45,290 nt of DNA from Paenibacillus sp. LHD-117 (GTDB lineage Bacteria; Bacillota; Bacilli; Paenibacillales; Paenibacillaceae), in NCBI RefSeq assembly GCF_030929555.1, contig NZ_JAVFVT010000053.1:1-45290 (forward strand), in the 5' to 3' direction. Below the pieces are notes generated by a model. That model saw only the letters and a program-made list of their open reading frames with translations, was not told the origin of the DNA and made no database searches. Below are positions 15,890-24,439 of the stretch, piece by piece (the stretch's first letter is position 1; each line of letters opens with the position of its first letter). The translations under genes and the position numbers were made by a program.

Positions 15890-17110
15890 TTAAGCTTTTG
15901 CTTGTTTTTTGGGCGGATGGATATTACACAAGACGGCAATCCATACGCATGCGCTTAGTACCGTCAACAGAATGAACAACCAAGTGACGGATAAATCCGC
16001 TAGCCAGCTGAAAAGCGGAGGTCCGGCGGCTACGCCTAGAAACCGAAGGCTATTGTACAGCGATGTAACCATCCCCCTGTGCGAACGGTCAACCGCTCCC
16101 GTAATAAGCGTGTTCAGGCAAGGCAAGAGCAGACCGGTGCCGATACTGCTGACCGTGATGAAACAGATGAGCGCGACAAAATGACTGTGCCAGATCGAGG
16201 CGGCCGTTAGCGATAGAGCGATCATCGCAATGCCGACCAGCATGATGCCGCGCATCTTTTCGCCGTTTTTCTTAATATGTCTCCCCGTCGTAAAGGCAGT
16301 GATGACGAGACCGAGCAGCGGAATCGCAAGCAGACCGCCTTTGGCGACACCGTCGATCGATATCGGAGGTTTCTCGGCCATGTCGGACAAATAGAACAGG
16401 ATGCCGAACAAAATAAACAATCCAAGCGAACCGGAGGCATAAGCGGTGATAAGCCATTTGCCGTTTTTGGCGTAAATCTCTTTCATCCCTTGCAAATATT
16501 CCTTCAACGGCAAAGGTTTGTTCTTATGTTCGGGTTCCTTGATGAGCCATAATACGGCACAAAACGCACCGGCGCAGAAGAGGGGAAAAGCAAAAAAAGG
16601 CGCATACCACGTCCACATGCCAAGCAGCGACCCAAGGATGGGACTAATAACTTTTCCCGCGCCGTTGGATGCCTCGACAAGGCCAAGCGCTTCGCTCTCC
16701 TCGCCGTCCTTGTACAGATCGCCCACAAGCGCCATGGCAATCGGTGCCGTGCCGGCAGCCGCCATGCCTTGCAGAGCCCTCGCCCCGATCAGAATGCCGT
16801 ATGAATCCCAAACCGCGCCCAAACCTGCAAGCACGCCGGCCCCGCCATAAATCGCCAGCGCCGGCAAGATCACCGCCTTGCGTTTCATCCGGTCGGAGAG
16901 ATAACCGATAAGCGGTATGAAGACGGCGGCCGAAACGGAGAATAACGTGATGACAAGGCTGGACTGCAGCTCGCTAAGCTCCATCTCCTTGGCCATGTCA
17001 GGCAATATGGGCACAAGCATGGAATTGCCTAATACAAGCACAAGAGGAACGGTGGCGAAGGCGGCGTACTGCAGCCATTTGGACTTCGAATCGGACTTGG
17101 ATCGTGCCAT
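15890..17110 (-). CDS. MFS transporter, probable drug efflux
   Basis: 406 residues with twelve predicted membrane helices. The opening VLVLGNSMLVPILPDMAKEM, the loop 2-3 motif GYLSDRMKRKAVI, the helix 4 arginine-bearing segment GARALQGMAAAGTAPIAMA and the helix 5 SNGAGKVISPILGSLLG motif mark the 12-helix drug:proton antiporter group (TetA/Bmr-like). The substrate cannot be read. A GTG sits one codon upstream, but GGAGG is better spaced for the ATG at 17110. It is divergent from the thioredoxin-like gene. Confidence 0.9.
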   Translation of the reverse strand: MARSKSDSKSKWLQYAAFATVPLVLVLGNSMLVPILPDMAKEMELSELQSSLVITLFSVSAAVFIPLIGYLSDRMKRKAVILPALAIYGGAGVLAGLGAVWDSYGILIGARALQGMAAAGTAPIAMALVGDLYKDGEESEALGLVEASNGAGKVISPILGSLLGMWTWYAPFFAFPLFCAGAFCAVLWLIKEPEHKNKPLPLKEYLQGMKEIYAKNGKWLITAYASGSLGLFILFGILFYLSDMAEKPPISIDGVAKGGLLAIPLLGLVITAFTTGRHIKKNGEKMRGIMLVGIAMIALSLTAASIWHSHFVALICFITVSSIGTGLLLPCLNTLITGAVDRSHRGMVTSLYNSLRFLGVAAGPPLFSWLADLSVTWLFILLTVLSACVWIAVLCNIHPPKKQAKA

Positions 17111-17259
17111 CACTTTTCCTCCAGAAGGTCATCCTCGCAAGTGCTCGACGCCCATGCGGATTATGACGGATTTATGGCTAATCTGCCCTCCGCCTTGAGC
17201 TTCCATACTTCGCGTGATACGATGGGTGAAACGAATGAAAGCAAAAAGGAAGGGTCATT

Positions 17260-17817
17260 GTGAGAAAAATCGCAGCTTTGTTTACGATCGCGTTTTTGTG
17301 CGCGGGACTCGGGTTATTCCAATATTTCCAGCAGGACGCAAGCGGAGCGGCGGAGGTATCCTCGCCGAGCGGATTCAAGCCAAAGGCTGGTTTCGAGGCA
17401 GCGGCATTCTCGTTAACCGGCATGGACGAGAAGCCCTACAAGCTTGAACAAGGGAATGAGGACGGGAAGTTAATGTTCGTTAACTTCTGGGCATCGTGGT
17501 GCGGTCCTTGCGAGATGGAGGCGGCCGATCTTCAGAAGCTTCATGAGAACTATGGCGATGTGATGACGTTATACGGGGTTAATTCCACCAATTATGATAA
17601 GGAACGTTCGGCCAGAGCGTTCGTGGAGGAACACGGCTTGACATTCCCTATACTGATGGATCGGGAGGGAGCCGTCACGAAGCTGTACAAGGTGAATACG
17701 TTTCCGACCAGCTTCTTAATCGATTCGAACGGCGTCATTCGGGAGCGAATCAACGGCGTCATAACGTATGCGGAATGGGAGCGGCTCATTCAGAAGTGGA
17801 CGAAATCGGATGCATAG
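17260..17817 (+). CDS. Membrane-anchored TlpA/ResA-type thioredoxin-like protein
   Basis: 185 residues. An N-terminal membrane anchor (about residues 4-22) is followed by an extracytoplasmic redoxin domain. The active site is FWASWCGPCEMEA (C81 and C84), and the cis-proline loop is VNTFPTSFLID. Such proteins reduce disulfides outside the membrane, for example in cytochrome c maturation, or act in spore and envelope biogenesis. The start is a GTG at 17260 behind AAGGAAGGG. The gene stands alone, with a bidirectional terminator after it. Its exact partner is unknown. Confidence 0.9.
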   Translation: MRKIAALFTIAFLCAGLGLFQYFQQDASGAAEVSSPSGFKPKAGFEAAAFSLTGMDEKPYKLEQGNEDGKLMFVNFWASWCGPCEMEAADLQKLHENYGDVMTLYGVNSTNYDKERSARAFVEEHGLTFPILMDREGAVTKLYKVNTFPTSFLIDSNGVIRERINGVITYAEWERLIQKWTKSDA

Positions 17818-17827
17818 TTGCATGTGA

Positions 17828-17884
17828 AAAAAAGCAGTTGACCTGAGGGCGTCTCAAGATCCGCCTTCGGCCAACTGCTTTTGT
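17828..17884. terminator. Bidirectional terminator between the TlpA-like gene and cimA
   Basis: AAAAGCAGTTG pairs with CAACTGCTTTT around a loop that contains a further GGCG/CGCC pairing, with an A-run before and Ts after. The two genes converge. Confidence 0.85.
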
Positions 17885-17898
17885 TGTTTCATTATACT

Positions 17899-19518
17899 TT
17901 AGTGATTCACGAGTCCGAGCCGCTCGACGCCTTCCGAGTCGGGTCCGCCGACATCGGCTCTTGCCATATGGAGCAGAGCGTAGCGGATACTATCCAGAAG
18001 CGCTTCCCAGCTCGCTTCGATGACGTTGCTGGATACGCCGACCGTGCTCCACGTGTTGTCGAGACCCGTAGATTCGACTAACACGCGCACCTTGGCTGCC
18101 GTTGCGTCCTTCTCGTCGATGACGCGGACCTTGTAATCGGACAGGTGAATCTGCTCGATCCTCGGGAAAAACTGCACCAGCGCTTTGCGCATCGCGTTGT
18201 CGAGCGCGTTGACCGGTCCGTTGCCTTCCGCCGCCGTGTGCACGATCTGTCCGTCGACGTTGATTTTGACGATGGCTTCGCAGATCATGTTGCCGTTCGA
18301 CTTCTCCATATGGATCTTAAACGATTCCACCTTGAAAATTTCTTTGGCATCCGTGAAGGCATCGCGCAGCAGCAGCTCCAAGGATGCGTCCGCGCCTTCG
18401 AATTGATAACCTTGATGCTCCAGATCTTTGATCTGCTCGATGATTTGTTTCGTCTTCTCGTTGTTCGAGGTAACATCGAGACCGAGCTCGGACGCCTTCG
18501 AAATAATGTTGCTTTGTCCGGCCAGCTCGGAGACGAGGATGCGCTGCTTGTTGCCTACTAGCTCCGGCGCAATATGCTCGTACGTCTTGGAATCCTTCAT
18601 GATGGCGGAGACATGGATGCCGCCTTTGTGCGCGAATGCGGCGTTGCCGACGAAGGCTTGCCCGACCGGCATATGAACGTTGGCGATCTCGCTGACGTAA
18701 CGCGCGGTACCGGTCAACAGGCGAAGTTTCTCCTCAGGCAAACACTCATAACCCAACTTAAGCTGCAAATTCGGAATGATGGAGCAGAGGTTGGCGTTGC
18801 CGCACCGCTCTCCGTAACCGTTCATCGTGCCTTGTACCTGGCGGGCGCCGGCTTCGATCGCCGCAAGGGAATTCGCTACGGCGAGCTCGCAATCGTTATG
18901 GGTGTGAATGCCGATCGGCGTTTGCAGCTCTTCCCTGACGCGGGAGACGATCTCGCGGATCTCGCCCGGCATCGTTCCGCCGTTCGTGTCGCACAAGACA
19001 AGCCAGTCCGCTCCGCCTTCCTGCGCTTTCCGAAGCGCGGCCAGCGCGTATTCCGGATTGTTTTTGTACCCGTCGAAGAAATGTTCTGCGTCGTACATCG
19101 CTTCCATGCCGTGACGCTTAAGAAGCGCGAAGGAGTCGAAAATCATCGATAAGTTTTCTTCGAGCGTCGTCTGAAGGGCCGTGTGGACGTGGAAGTCCCA
19201 TGCCTTGCCGACGAGCGTAGCCGCCGGGACGCCGGATTCAATGATTCTCAGGAGGCTCGCGTCCTGGTCCGCAATGCTGTTCTTGCGGCGGGTGCTGCCG
19301 AACGCCGTGATCTTGGCGTTAAGCTTCATCGCTTTCACGCGCTGGAAAAACTCGATGTCCTTGCTGTTGCTGCCGGGATTGCCGCCTTCAATATAATGAA
19401 CGCCCAAAGCGTCAAGCTTCTGTGCAATCTTCAGCTTATCGTCTGCCGATAGGCTGATCCCCTCGCCTTGCGTGCCATCGCGCAGCGTCGTGTCAAAGAT
19501 AGAGATTTGTGCGGACAT
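17899..19518 (-). CDS. cimA: (R)-citramalate synthase
   Basis: 539 residues. It condenses pyruvate and acetyl-CoA to citramalate, the first step of the threonine-independent route to isoleucine. The N-terminal barrel opens with ISIFDTTLRDGTQGEG and carries the metal-binding HTHNDCELAVANSLAA and GNANLCSIIPNL segments; the C-terminal third (about 390-539) is the LeuA-type allosteric domain. Family-specific features such as FGSTRRKN and VGKAWDFHV distinguish it from 2-isopropylmalate synthase and homocitrate synthase. AAGGAGG lies 11-12 bases before the ATG. It is monocistronic here, with no leu or ilv genes nearby. Confidence 0.93.
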   Translation of the reverse strand: MSAQISIFDTTLRDGTQGEGISLSADDKLKIAQKLDALGVHYIEGGNPGSNSKDIEFFQRVKAMKLNAKITAFGSTRRKNSIADQDASLLRIIESGVPAATLVGKAWDFHVHTALQTTLEENLSMIFDSFALLKRHGMEAMYDAEHFFDGYKNNPEYALAALRKAQEGGADWLVLCDTNGGTMPGEIREIVSRVREELQTPIGIHTHNDCELAVANSLAAIEAGARQVQGTMNGYGERCGNANLCSIIPNLQLKLGYECLPEEKLRLLTGTARYVSEIANVHMPVGQAFVGNAAFAHKGGIHVSAIMKDSKTYEHIAPELVGNKQRILVSELAGQSNIISKASELGLDVTSNNEKTKQIIEQIKDLEHQGYQFEGADASLELLLRDAFTDAKEIFKVESFKIHMEKSNGNMICEAIVKINVDGQIVHTAAEGNGPVNALDNAMRKALVQFFPRIEQIHLSDYKVRVIDEKDATAAKVRVLVESTGLDNTWSTVGVSSNVIEASWEALLDSIRYALLHMARADVGGPDSEGVERLGLVNH

Positions 19519-19601
19519 TTCTTATGGCGCCTCCTTCAACTGATGCCCTGATGGATTCATAATACATGATTATAACACTTTATCCGTTTAAAGTAGAGAG
19601 G

Positions 19602-19638
19602 GAAACGTCTTTTTTGCCGTGAAACGTCGGTTTTGCCG
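19602..19638. repeat. Short tandem duplication between cimA and dinB
   Basis: Two 18-base copies (19602-19619 and 19621-19638) share GAAACGTC and TTTTGCCG and differ at two central positions, a 19-base period. They lie in the 280-base divergent gap between cimA and dinB; no promoter assignment is safe. Confidence 0.55.
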
Positions 19639-19798
19639 CCAGATAACGCCGACGGCCGTTTACGCTTGCGCCTCGGAACCTAGCATTGACTTGGTTCATG
19701 CCTAATTATATGCTGATGGAATAGAGCGGTACAACCTTCTTGGTTCTGAAAGCTGGACTTTTTGAACTCATATTTCATGTGATCGGCGGTGAATTCGC

Positions 19799-21085
19799 AT
19801 GAGCGGCGTACAAGACCACTATCCTGCTAAAGGCAGGGTCATTATCCATCTGGACATGAACGCGTTCTATTGTTCCGTGCACGAAGCGGAGGAGCCTGAC
19901 GTATATAAGAATAAACCGACGGCCGTCTCCGGCAGCGTCGAGCAGCGCAAGGGGATCGTCGTGACTTGTTCCTACGCCGCCAGGGCGAAAGGCGTAAAGA
20001 CCGGCATGACGGTTCGCCAAGCCGTCAAGATCTGCCCGGAGCTAATGCTGATCCGGCCGGATTTTAACCTATACCGCAAATATTCCCAAGGTTTCATGAC
20101 GATCGCGCGTTCGTTCACGCCCATGGTCGAAGCCGTCTCCATCGACGAATGTTATATGGATATTACGGGTTCGAAGCTGATGGGGACTCCGCTTCAGATC
20201 GCGGAGACGCTGCAGCGCCGTATCTTGACGGAATGGTCGCTGCCTTGCTCTATTGGGCTGGCTCCCAATAAGCTGCTGGCCAAGATGGCATCGGATATGA
20301 AGAAGCCGAACGGTCTGACCGTGCTGCGCATTCGGGACGTTCCGAGGCTGCTGTGGGATAAACCTTGCGGCACCTTGTTCGGCGTCGGCGGGAAAACGGC
20401 CGCGAAGCTGGAGAAGCTGAACATCCTCACGATCGGCGCGCTCGCGGCTGCCGATGAAGCGATGCTGATCAAGCAATTCGGTACGGTCGGCGCTTGGATG
20501 AAAACCGCGGCGCACGGCATCGACCATTCCATTGTCAATCCGAACCGGGAGCGGAACAAGTCGATCGGCCATACGACTACGCTGCCTCAGGATGTGACGG
20601 AGCGCGACGATGTGTTCCGCGTCCTGCTGAATCTTGCCGATCAGACGGGCAGAAGGCTGCGCAGACAGAAGCTGGTCGCTTCCACGGTTCAGATCACGAT
20701 CCGCAGGCCGGATATGACGACGATTACGAGATCCCATACCGTTACGGCGCCGATTCAGACGACGGAAGAGATTACGAGAGAAGCGCGGCAATTATTTTTG
20801 AAGCATTGGAAGGAAGGCGAACCGATCCGGCTGCTCGGCGTCACGCTCCAGAACCTGACGCCGCTCGTGGAATCCGCGCTGCAGCTCGATCTGTTCAGCT
20901 ACGAGGAGCAGCCCCGCAAGGAGTCGCTCACGAAGGTCATGGACGCGCTGCGGGACAAATACGGCGAAGACGCGGTGCTTACGGCAGGCATGCTCGGCGA
21001 CGATCCGTCTTCCTTAATTCGGAACAAACGAATTCGAGGCACGTCCTTGCAAAAAGACGATACTTTGTTATATATTGATGAGTGA
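19799..21085 (+). CDS. dinB: DNA polymerase IV (Y family)
   Basis: 428 residues. The palm begins with IIHLDMNAFYCSVHEAE (first metal aspartate), then the finger segment VTCSYAARAKGVKTGM, and the second catalytic site in SIDECYMDIT. The little-finger domain follows. ALQLDLFSYEE near residue 365 is a sliding-clamp binding motif (QLDLF), after which about 60 further residues continue with YGEDAVLTAG. It performs translesion synthesis. The ATG has a GGCGGTGAA site. MNAFYCSV, in place of the commoner MDAFYASV, is a notable variation next to the steric gate. Confidence 0.93.
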   Translation: MSGVQDHYPAKGRVIIHLDMNAFYCSVHEAEEPDVYKNKPTAVSGSVEQRKGIVVTCSYAARAKGVKTGMTVRQAVKICPELMLIRPDFNLYRKYSQGFMTIARSFTPMVEAVSIDECYMDITGSKLMGTPLQIAETLQRRILTEWSLPCSIGLAPNKLLAKMASDMKKPNGLTVLRIRDVPRLLWDKPCGTLFGVGGKTAAKLEKLNILTIGALAAADEAMLIKQFGTVGAWMKTAAHGIDHSIVNPNRERNKSIGHTTTLPQDVTERDDVFRVLLNLADQTGRRLRRQKLVASTVQITIRRPDMTTITRSHTVTAPIQTTEEITREARQLFLKHWKEGEPIRLLGVTLQNLTPLVESALQLDLFSYEEQPRKESLTKVMDALRDKYGEDAVLTAGMLGDDPSSLIRNKRIRGTSLQKDDTLLYIDE

Positions 21086-21165
21086 AGGAAACGAGCCGTA
21101 CCGGCGTGTTTGTATAGGAATAGGTAGGAACGGATTCATCCGTAGATTATAAGGAGGGAATAACC

Positions 21166-21408
21166 ATGGCTAAGTTTACATGGGTTGAGAAAGACACTTG
21201 CATCGCTTGCGGTGCATGCGGAGCAACGGCTCCCGACATTTATGATTACGACGACGAAGGTTTGGCCGAGGTTATTTTCCAAGGCGACTCGAATAGAGGC
21301 GTAACCGAAATTCCGGAAGACATGTACGATGACCTGCAGGACGCTTGCGACGGCTGTCCGACAGACTCTATCAAAATCGCCGACGAGCCTTTTAACGCAG
21401 AAGGCTAA
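21166..21408 (+). CDS. fer: Ferredoxin, single [4Fe-4S] type
   Basis: 80 residues, strongly acidic. Cluster ligands are C12, C15 and C18 in TCIACGACG and C64 in DGCPTDS; C61 is an extra cysteine nearby. The sequence is very close in pattern to the Bacillus ferredoxin that donates electrons to cytochromes P450 and other enzymes. AAGGAGG is at ideal distance from the ATG, which with the terminator after it suggests a highly expressed single-gene unit. Confidence 0.95.
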   Translation: MAKFTWVEKDTCIACGACGATAPDIYDYDDEGLAEVIFQGDSNRGVTEIPEDMYDDLQDACDGCPTDSIKIADEPFNAEG

Positions 21409-21426
21409 TTCATACGAATATCGAAG

Positions 21427-21463
21427 AAGCTCCCTCTGCTTGCCGCCGCGGGAGCTTTTTTTT
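21427..21463 (+). terminator. Rho-independent terminator after fer
   Basis: AAGCTCCC pairs with GGGAGCTT around a loop of about 15 bases, followed by a run of Ts. Confidence 0.88.
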
Positions 21464-21576
21464 GTGGGAATCGGCCCATGATCGGGAATGCGTAATCCTA
21501 TCCACTCTCCAATATCATGGCGTTCGTGCCGATATATTCGAATAGAAGCCAGTTGTTCGAAACGGAGGCGTGGATG

Positions 21577-22986
21577 ATGGAAAACCCGAAACCGGATCAT
21601 CCCCAGGATTTATTATATTTGAAGCAATTCGTCAAACAACATCCGGACAACAAGATGGGATGGTATTTGCTCGGCAAACATTATTTGCGCGCGGGCAAGG
21701 AGGGCAAGGCCAACTATTGTTTCATTCAAGCCGGCGACATATACGACGCCTTTGAGCAGGAGAGCCATCCGCTTGCCGTTTCAAGCGACCAGCTGGCCGA
21801 GCTGAAGGCGTGGGAGAAAAGGGTGAAGCGAAAGCGGCTGCTGCGGAATGTGACCGTCATTGCGGTACCTCTCATGCTCCTCGCGTTCCTCATGCCCTCC
21901 ATCGAGAACGGGCGGCATGGCCGGTTGGACGACTCGGCGCCGATGCTTACAAGCGCGGAGCCAGGGCTTGGGGTCGTGCTTGTGCCCCGCAAGGAAACGG
22001 AGCCCGCCGGTTATGCGTTCGGAGAAGTAATGAATGCGGGCGGGGCCGCCCCGGCTAATGTAATCGCGGCACATTTGGAGGAGAAATCGGGCTGGAAGCA
22101 ATGGAGCGGTAATGCGCGGCTGCTGCTTGAGCTTGATCGGAGCGGGGAGACGGGCCTTTATGAAGTTACGATGCTGGACAGGGTCGCCTGCAATTGCGAA
22201 CCCTCGGACGCCAAGTTCGCCAAGGATCGATTCGAAGAATGGAAGAAGGAGCAGGAGCAGCATTGGACGCTCGCCAGCGCGATAACGCATTATAAGCGTA
22301 TGTACGGCAAGTGGCCGAAGTCGCTGGATTCGCTTATCCGTCCATATCCGAACAATATATTGGCCGGCGAAAGCGACGGCATGGCGGCTTTGTTCCCTAT
22401 GTTATTGTCCAAGTTAAAGCAGGCCGCGGCAGATAAAGGAGCCGCTAAACCGCAAGCGAGCGGGAGCAAGGGTTCGGCAGACGGGCAAGGCCAAGCGGCC
22501 GGATCGCCGTCGATCGGCACGAACGGTCTGTTCCAACCGGACTGGAGCAAGCCGCTGGAGATCGTCGTCGATGTCTCGAATCATACGCTTGCGGTCATCC
22601 ATAACGGGTTGATCGTCCGCGGCTACAGAGTCGGGTTAGGCGGTGACAAAACGCCGGAGGGGAGCTTCTTCATCAGCGAGAAGGTACGCGATCCGAACGG
22701 AGGGGACGGCATCTTCGGAAGCAGGGGGATGACGCTCTCGAATACCCTGTATGCCATCCATGGCACGGACGACCCGGACAGCATTGGCAAGGATGAATCA
22801 CTTGGCTGCATACGAATGGGGGAAGCGGATGTCCAGGAGCTGTTCGATCTGGTTCCGCTCGGTACTGCGGTGCAAATTAAAAACGGGACGCTTCCGCCAG
22901 ATGCCGAGACGCCGACGGATAGATTCCGGCTTGCGCCAAGGCAGGACGAAACCAATCCCGCGAAGGTTTATAGATGGCTGACTTAA
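21577..22986 (+). CDS. YkuD-family L,D-transpeptidase with cytoplasmic N-terminal helical domain
   Basis: About 469 residues. The N-terminal 85 residues look like a TPR-type helical pair (KMGWYLLGKHYLRAGKEGKA). One membrane helix follows near residues 90-110 (VTVIAVPLMLLAFLMP). The outer part contains an uncharacterised region and the YkuD domain from about residue 330, with the catalytic signature HGTDD...SLGCIRM (His, Ser, Cys, Arg). YkuD enzymes form 3-3 peptidoglycan cross-links or attach proteins to peptidoglycan, often in spores. The open frame starts at 21517, but GGAGG lies eight bases before the ATG at 21577; an ATG one codon earlier is equally in frame. The 150-residue insert between helix and YkuD has no recognisable domain. 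Confidence 0.9.
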   Translation: MENPKPDHPQDLLYLKQFVKQHPDNKMGWYLLGKHYLRAGKEGKANYCFIQAGDIYDAFEQESHPLAVSSDQLAELKAWEKRVKRKRLLRNVTVIAVPLMLLAFLMPSIENGRHGRLDDSAPMLTSAEPGLGVVLVPRKETEPAGYAFGEVMNAGGAAPANVIAAHLEEKSGWKQWSGNARLLLELDRSGETGLYEVTMLDRVACNCEPSDAKFAKDRFEEWKKEQEQHWTLASAITHYKRMYGKWPKSLDSLIRPYPNNILAGESDGMAALFPMLLSKLKQAAADKGAAKPQASGSKGSADGQGQAAGSPSIGTNGLFQPDWSKPLEIVVDVSNHTLAVIHNGLIVRGYRVGLGGDKTPEGSFFISEKVRDPNGGDGIFGSRGMTLSNTLYAIHGTDDPDSIGKDESLGCIRMGEADVQELFDLVPLGTAVQIKNGTLPPDAETPTDRFRLAPRQDETNPAKVYRWLT

Positions 22987-22993
22987 GCGATTC

Positions 22994-23134
22994 CTACGAG
23001 AAGATAATGATCAGCGCGGAGACGGCCACGATGACGACGCCTACGATGGAGCCGATCCACACGAGCGCCTTCTTGTTCACTTCTTCTTTCGGTTTGACCT
23101 TCATTGTTGACGGTTTGCGTTTGGCTGCGCCCAT
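22994..23134 (-). CDS. Small single-pass membrane protein, 46 residues
   Basis: The product starts MGAAKRKPSTMKVKPKEEVN. A strongly basic N-terminal half is followed by one hydrophobic helix (about residues 24-45, ALVWIGSIVGVVIVAVSALI) that ends at IIFS. Charge placement predicts the N-terminus inside. AAAGG lies 11 bases before the ATG, acceptable but not strong. The reading frame is clean, with balanced codons. It is convergent with the L,D-transpeptidase gene and divergent from pyrD. I do not recognise a family; a role next to peptidoglycan or membrane complexes is only a guess. Confidence 0.7.
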   Translation of the reverse strand: MGAAKRKPSTMKVKPKEEVNKKALVWIGSIVGVVIVAVSALIIIFS

Positions 23135-23324
23135 GGATAATCAACCTTTCTGATTTCGAATTGAAGAAAGCTTCATATGTTTGTATTGTAATCGTTTTCC
23201 ACGCCTGCCGCAATACAAATGCATGGACGGAGCCTGCGGCGCGTTGCCGCGAGGCTCTTTTCTTTTTGACCCAAAACGGATAAACTGTCTGATAGAGCAC
23301 ATACTGCGGAACGGAGTGAACTTC

Positions 23325-24422
23325 TTGCTTTATTCATCATTGCTTAAACCTTTTCTATTCAAAATGGACCCGGAGAAAGCGCATCATCTGGTCATCGATG
23401 GGATGGCCGCTTGCGGCAAGGTGCCCGGTTTGGGTGGCCTCATGCATGCGATGTACGGCGTCTCGCCGGCACCCGAGCTTGGCACGGAGTTGCTCGGCAT
23501 CAGGTTCCCGCATCCGGTGGGACTTGCGGCCGGCCTTGACAAAAACGGAGTTGCCGCCGACGGTTTCTCCAGCATCGGCTTCGGTTTCGCCGAGGTAGGA
23601 ACCGTCACGCCGAAGGGACAGCCGGGCAACGTGCAGCCGCGGCTCTTCCGGCTGCCGCCGGACGAAGCGTTAATTAACCGGATGGGATTCAACAACGAGG
23701 GCGCGGACGCCATGGCCGCATCGCTGTCGCGCCGCAAGATCAGCCGGATTCCGATCGCAGTGAACATCGGGAAGAACAAGGATACGCCGAACGAGCTGGC
23801 CCACGAGGATTATCGGGCTTGCATCAAGAAGTTATACGAATATGGCGATTTCTTCGTCGTCAATATTAGCTCGCCCAATACGCAAGGCCTTCGTGATCTT
23901 CAGCACGGCGACGAGCTGAAGAAGCTGCTTGGCGCCGTCATGGAAGAGATGGGCGCGCAAGCGACCAAGCGCGGAGGGGCGGCGAAGCAGGTGCTGGTGA
24001 AAATCGCGCCGGATATGTCGGATGAGCAGCTCGAGCATACGGTCGCCACCATCATGGAAAGCCGCGTGTCGGGCATTATCGCGACTAACACCACGTTGTC
24101 GCGCGACGGCTTGACCCATAAGCATGCCGGCGAGACCGGCGGGCTCAGCGGCAAGCCGCTTACGCGCCGTTCTACGGACGTCATCGCGGCGGTATACCGC
24201 CAAACGGGCGGGAAGCTGCCTATAATTGGTTCGGGCGGCATCTTTACGGCGCAAGACGCATACGATAAGATTCGCGCGGGAGCATCGCTAGTCGAGATAT
24301 ATACGGCATTAATTTATAAAGGACCGGGATTGCTGCGCGAGCTGACGAGCGGACTTGTCGAATGCTTGCGCAAGGATGGCTACCGCAACATTGCCGAAGC
24401 AGTAGGCGCAGATCATCGTTAG
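23325..24422 (+). CDS. pyrD: Dihydroorotate dehydrogenase, class 2 (quinone-dependent)
   Basis: 365 residues. It oxidises dihydroorotate to orotate in pyrimidine synthesis, passing electrons to membrane quinone. The N-terminal amphipathic segment (LYSSLLKPFLFKMDPEKAHH) is the membrane- and quinone-binding part that defines class 2. Then come VGLAAGLDKNG, GFGFAEVGTVTP, NRMGFNNEG, VNISSPNTQGLRDLQ with the catalytic serine region, and the FMN-phosphate segment IGSGGIFTAQDAY. The frame opens at 23181. A TTG at 23325 has CGGAG eight bases upstream and gives the standard LYxxLLxPxLFxxDPExAH beginning; a GTG at 23316 is the alternative. Many Bacillota use the NAD-dependent class 1B enzyme instead. 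Confidence 0.93.
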   Translation: MLYSSLLKPFLFKMDPEKAHHLVIDGMAACGKVPGLGGLMHAMYGVSPAPELGTELLGIRFPHPVGLAAGLDKNGVAADGFSSIGFGFAEVGTVTPKGQPGNVQPRLFRLPPDEALINRMGFNNEGADAMAASLSRRKISRIPIAVNIGKNKDTPNELAHEDYRACIKKLYEYGDFFVVNISSPNTQGLRDLQHGDELKKLLGAVMEEMGAQATKRGGAAKQVLVKIAPDMSDEQLEHTVATIMESRVSGIIATNTTLSRDGLTHKHAGETGGLSGKPLTRRSTDVIAAVYRQTGGKLPIIGSGGIFTAQDAYDKIRAGASLVEIYTALIYKGPGLLRELTSGLVECLRKDGYRNIAEAVGADHR

Positions 24423-24439
24423 AAACAGGAGGCGGCCGG

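Noticed and set aside
22983..23300. 105-codon minus-strand frame overlapping the 46-residue gene
   Set aside because: Different frame from the well-formed small gene, arginine-rich, and it would extend across the pyrD upstream region without a ribosome site.
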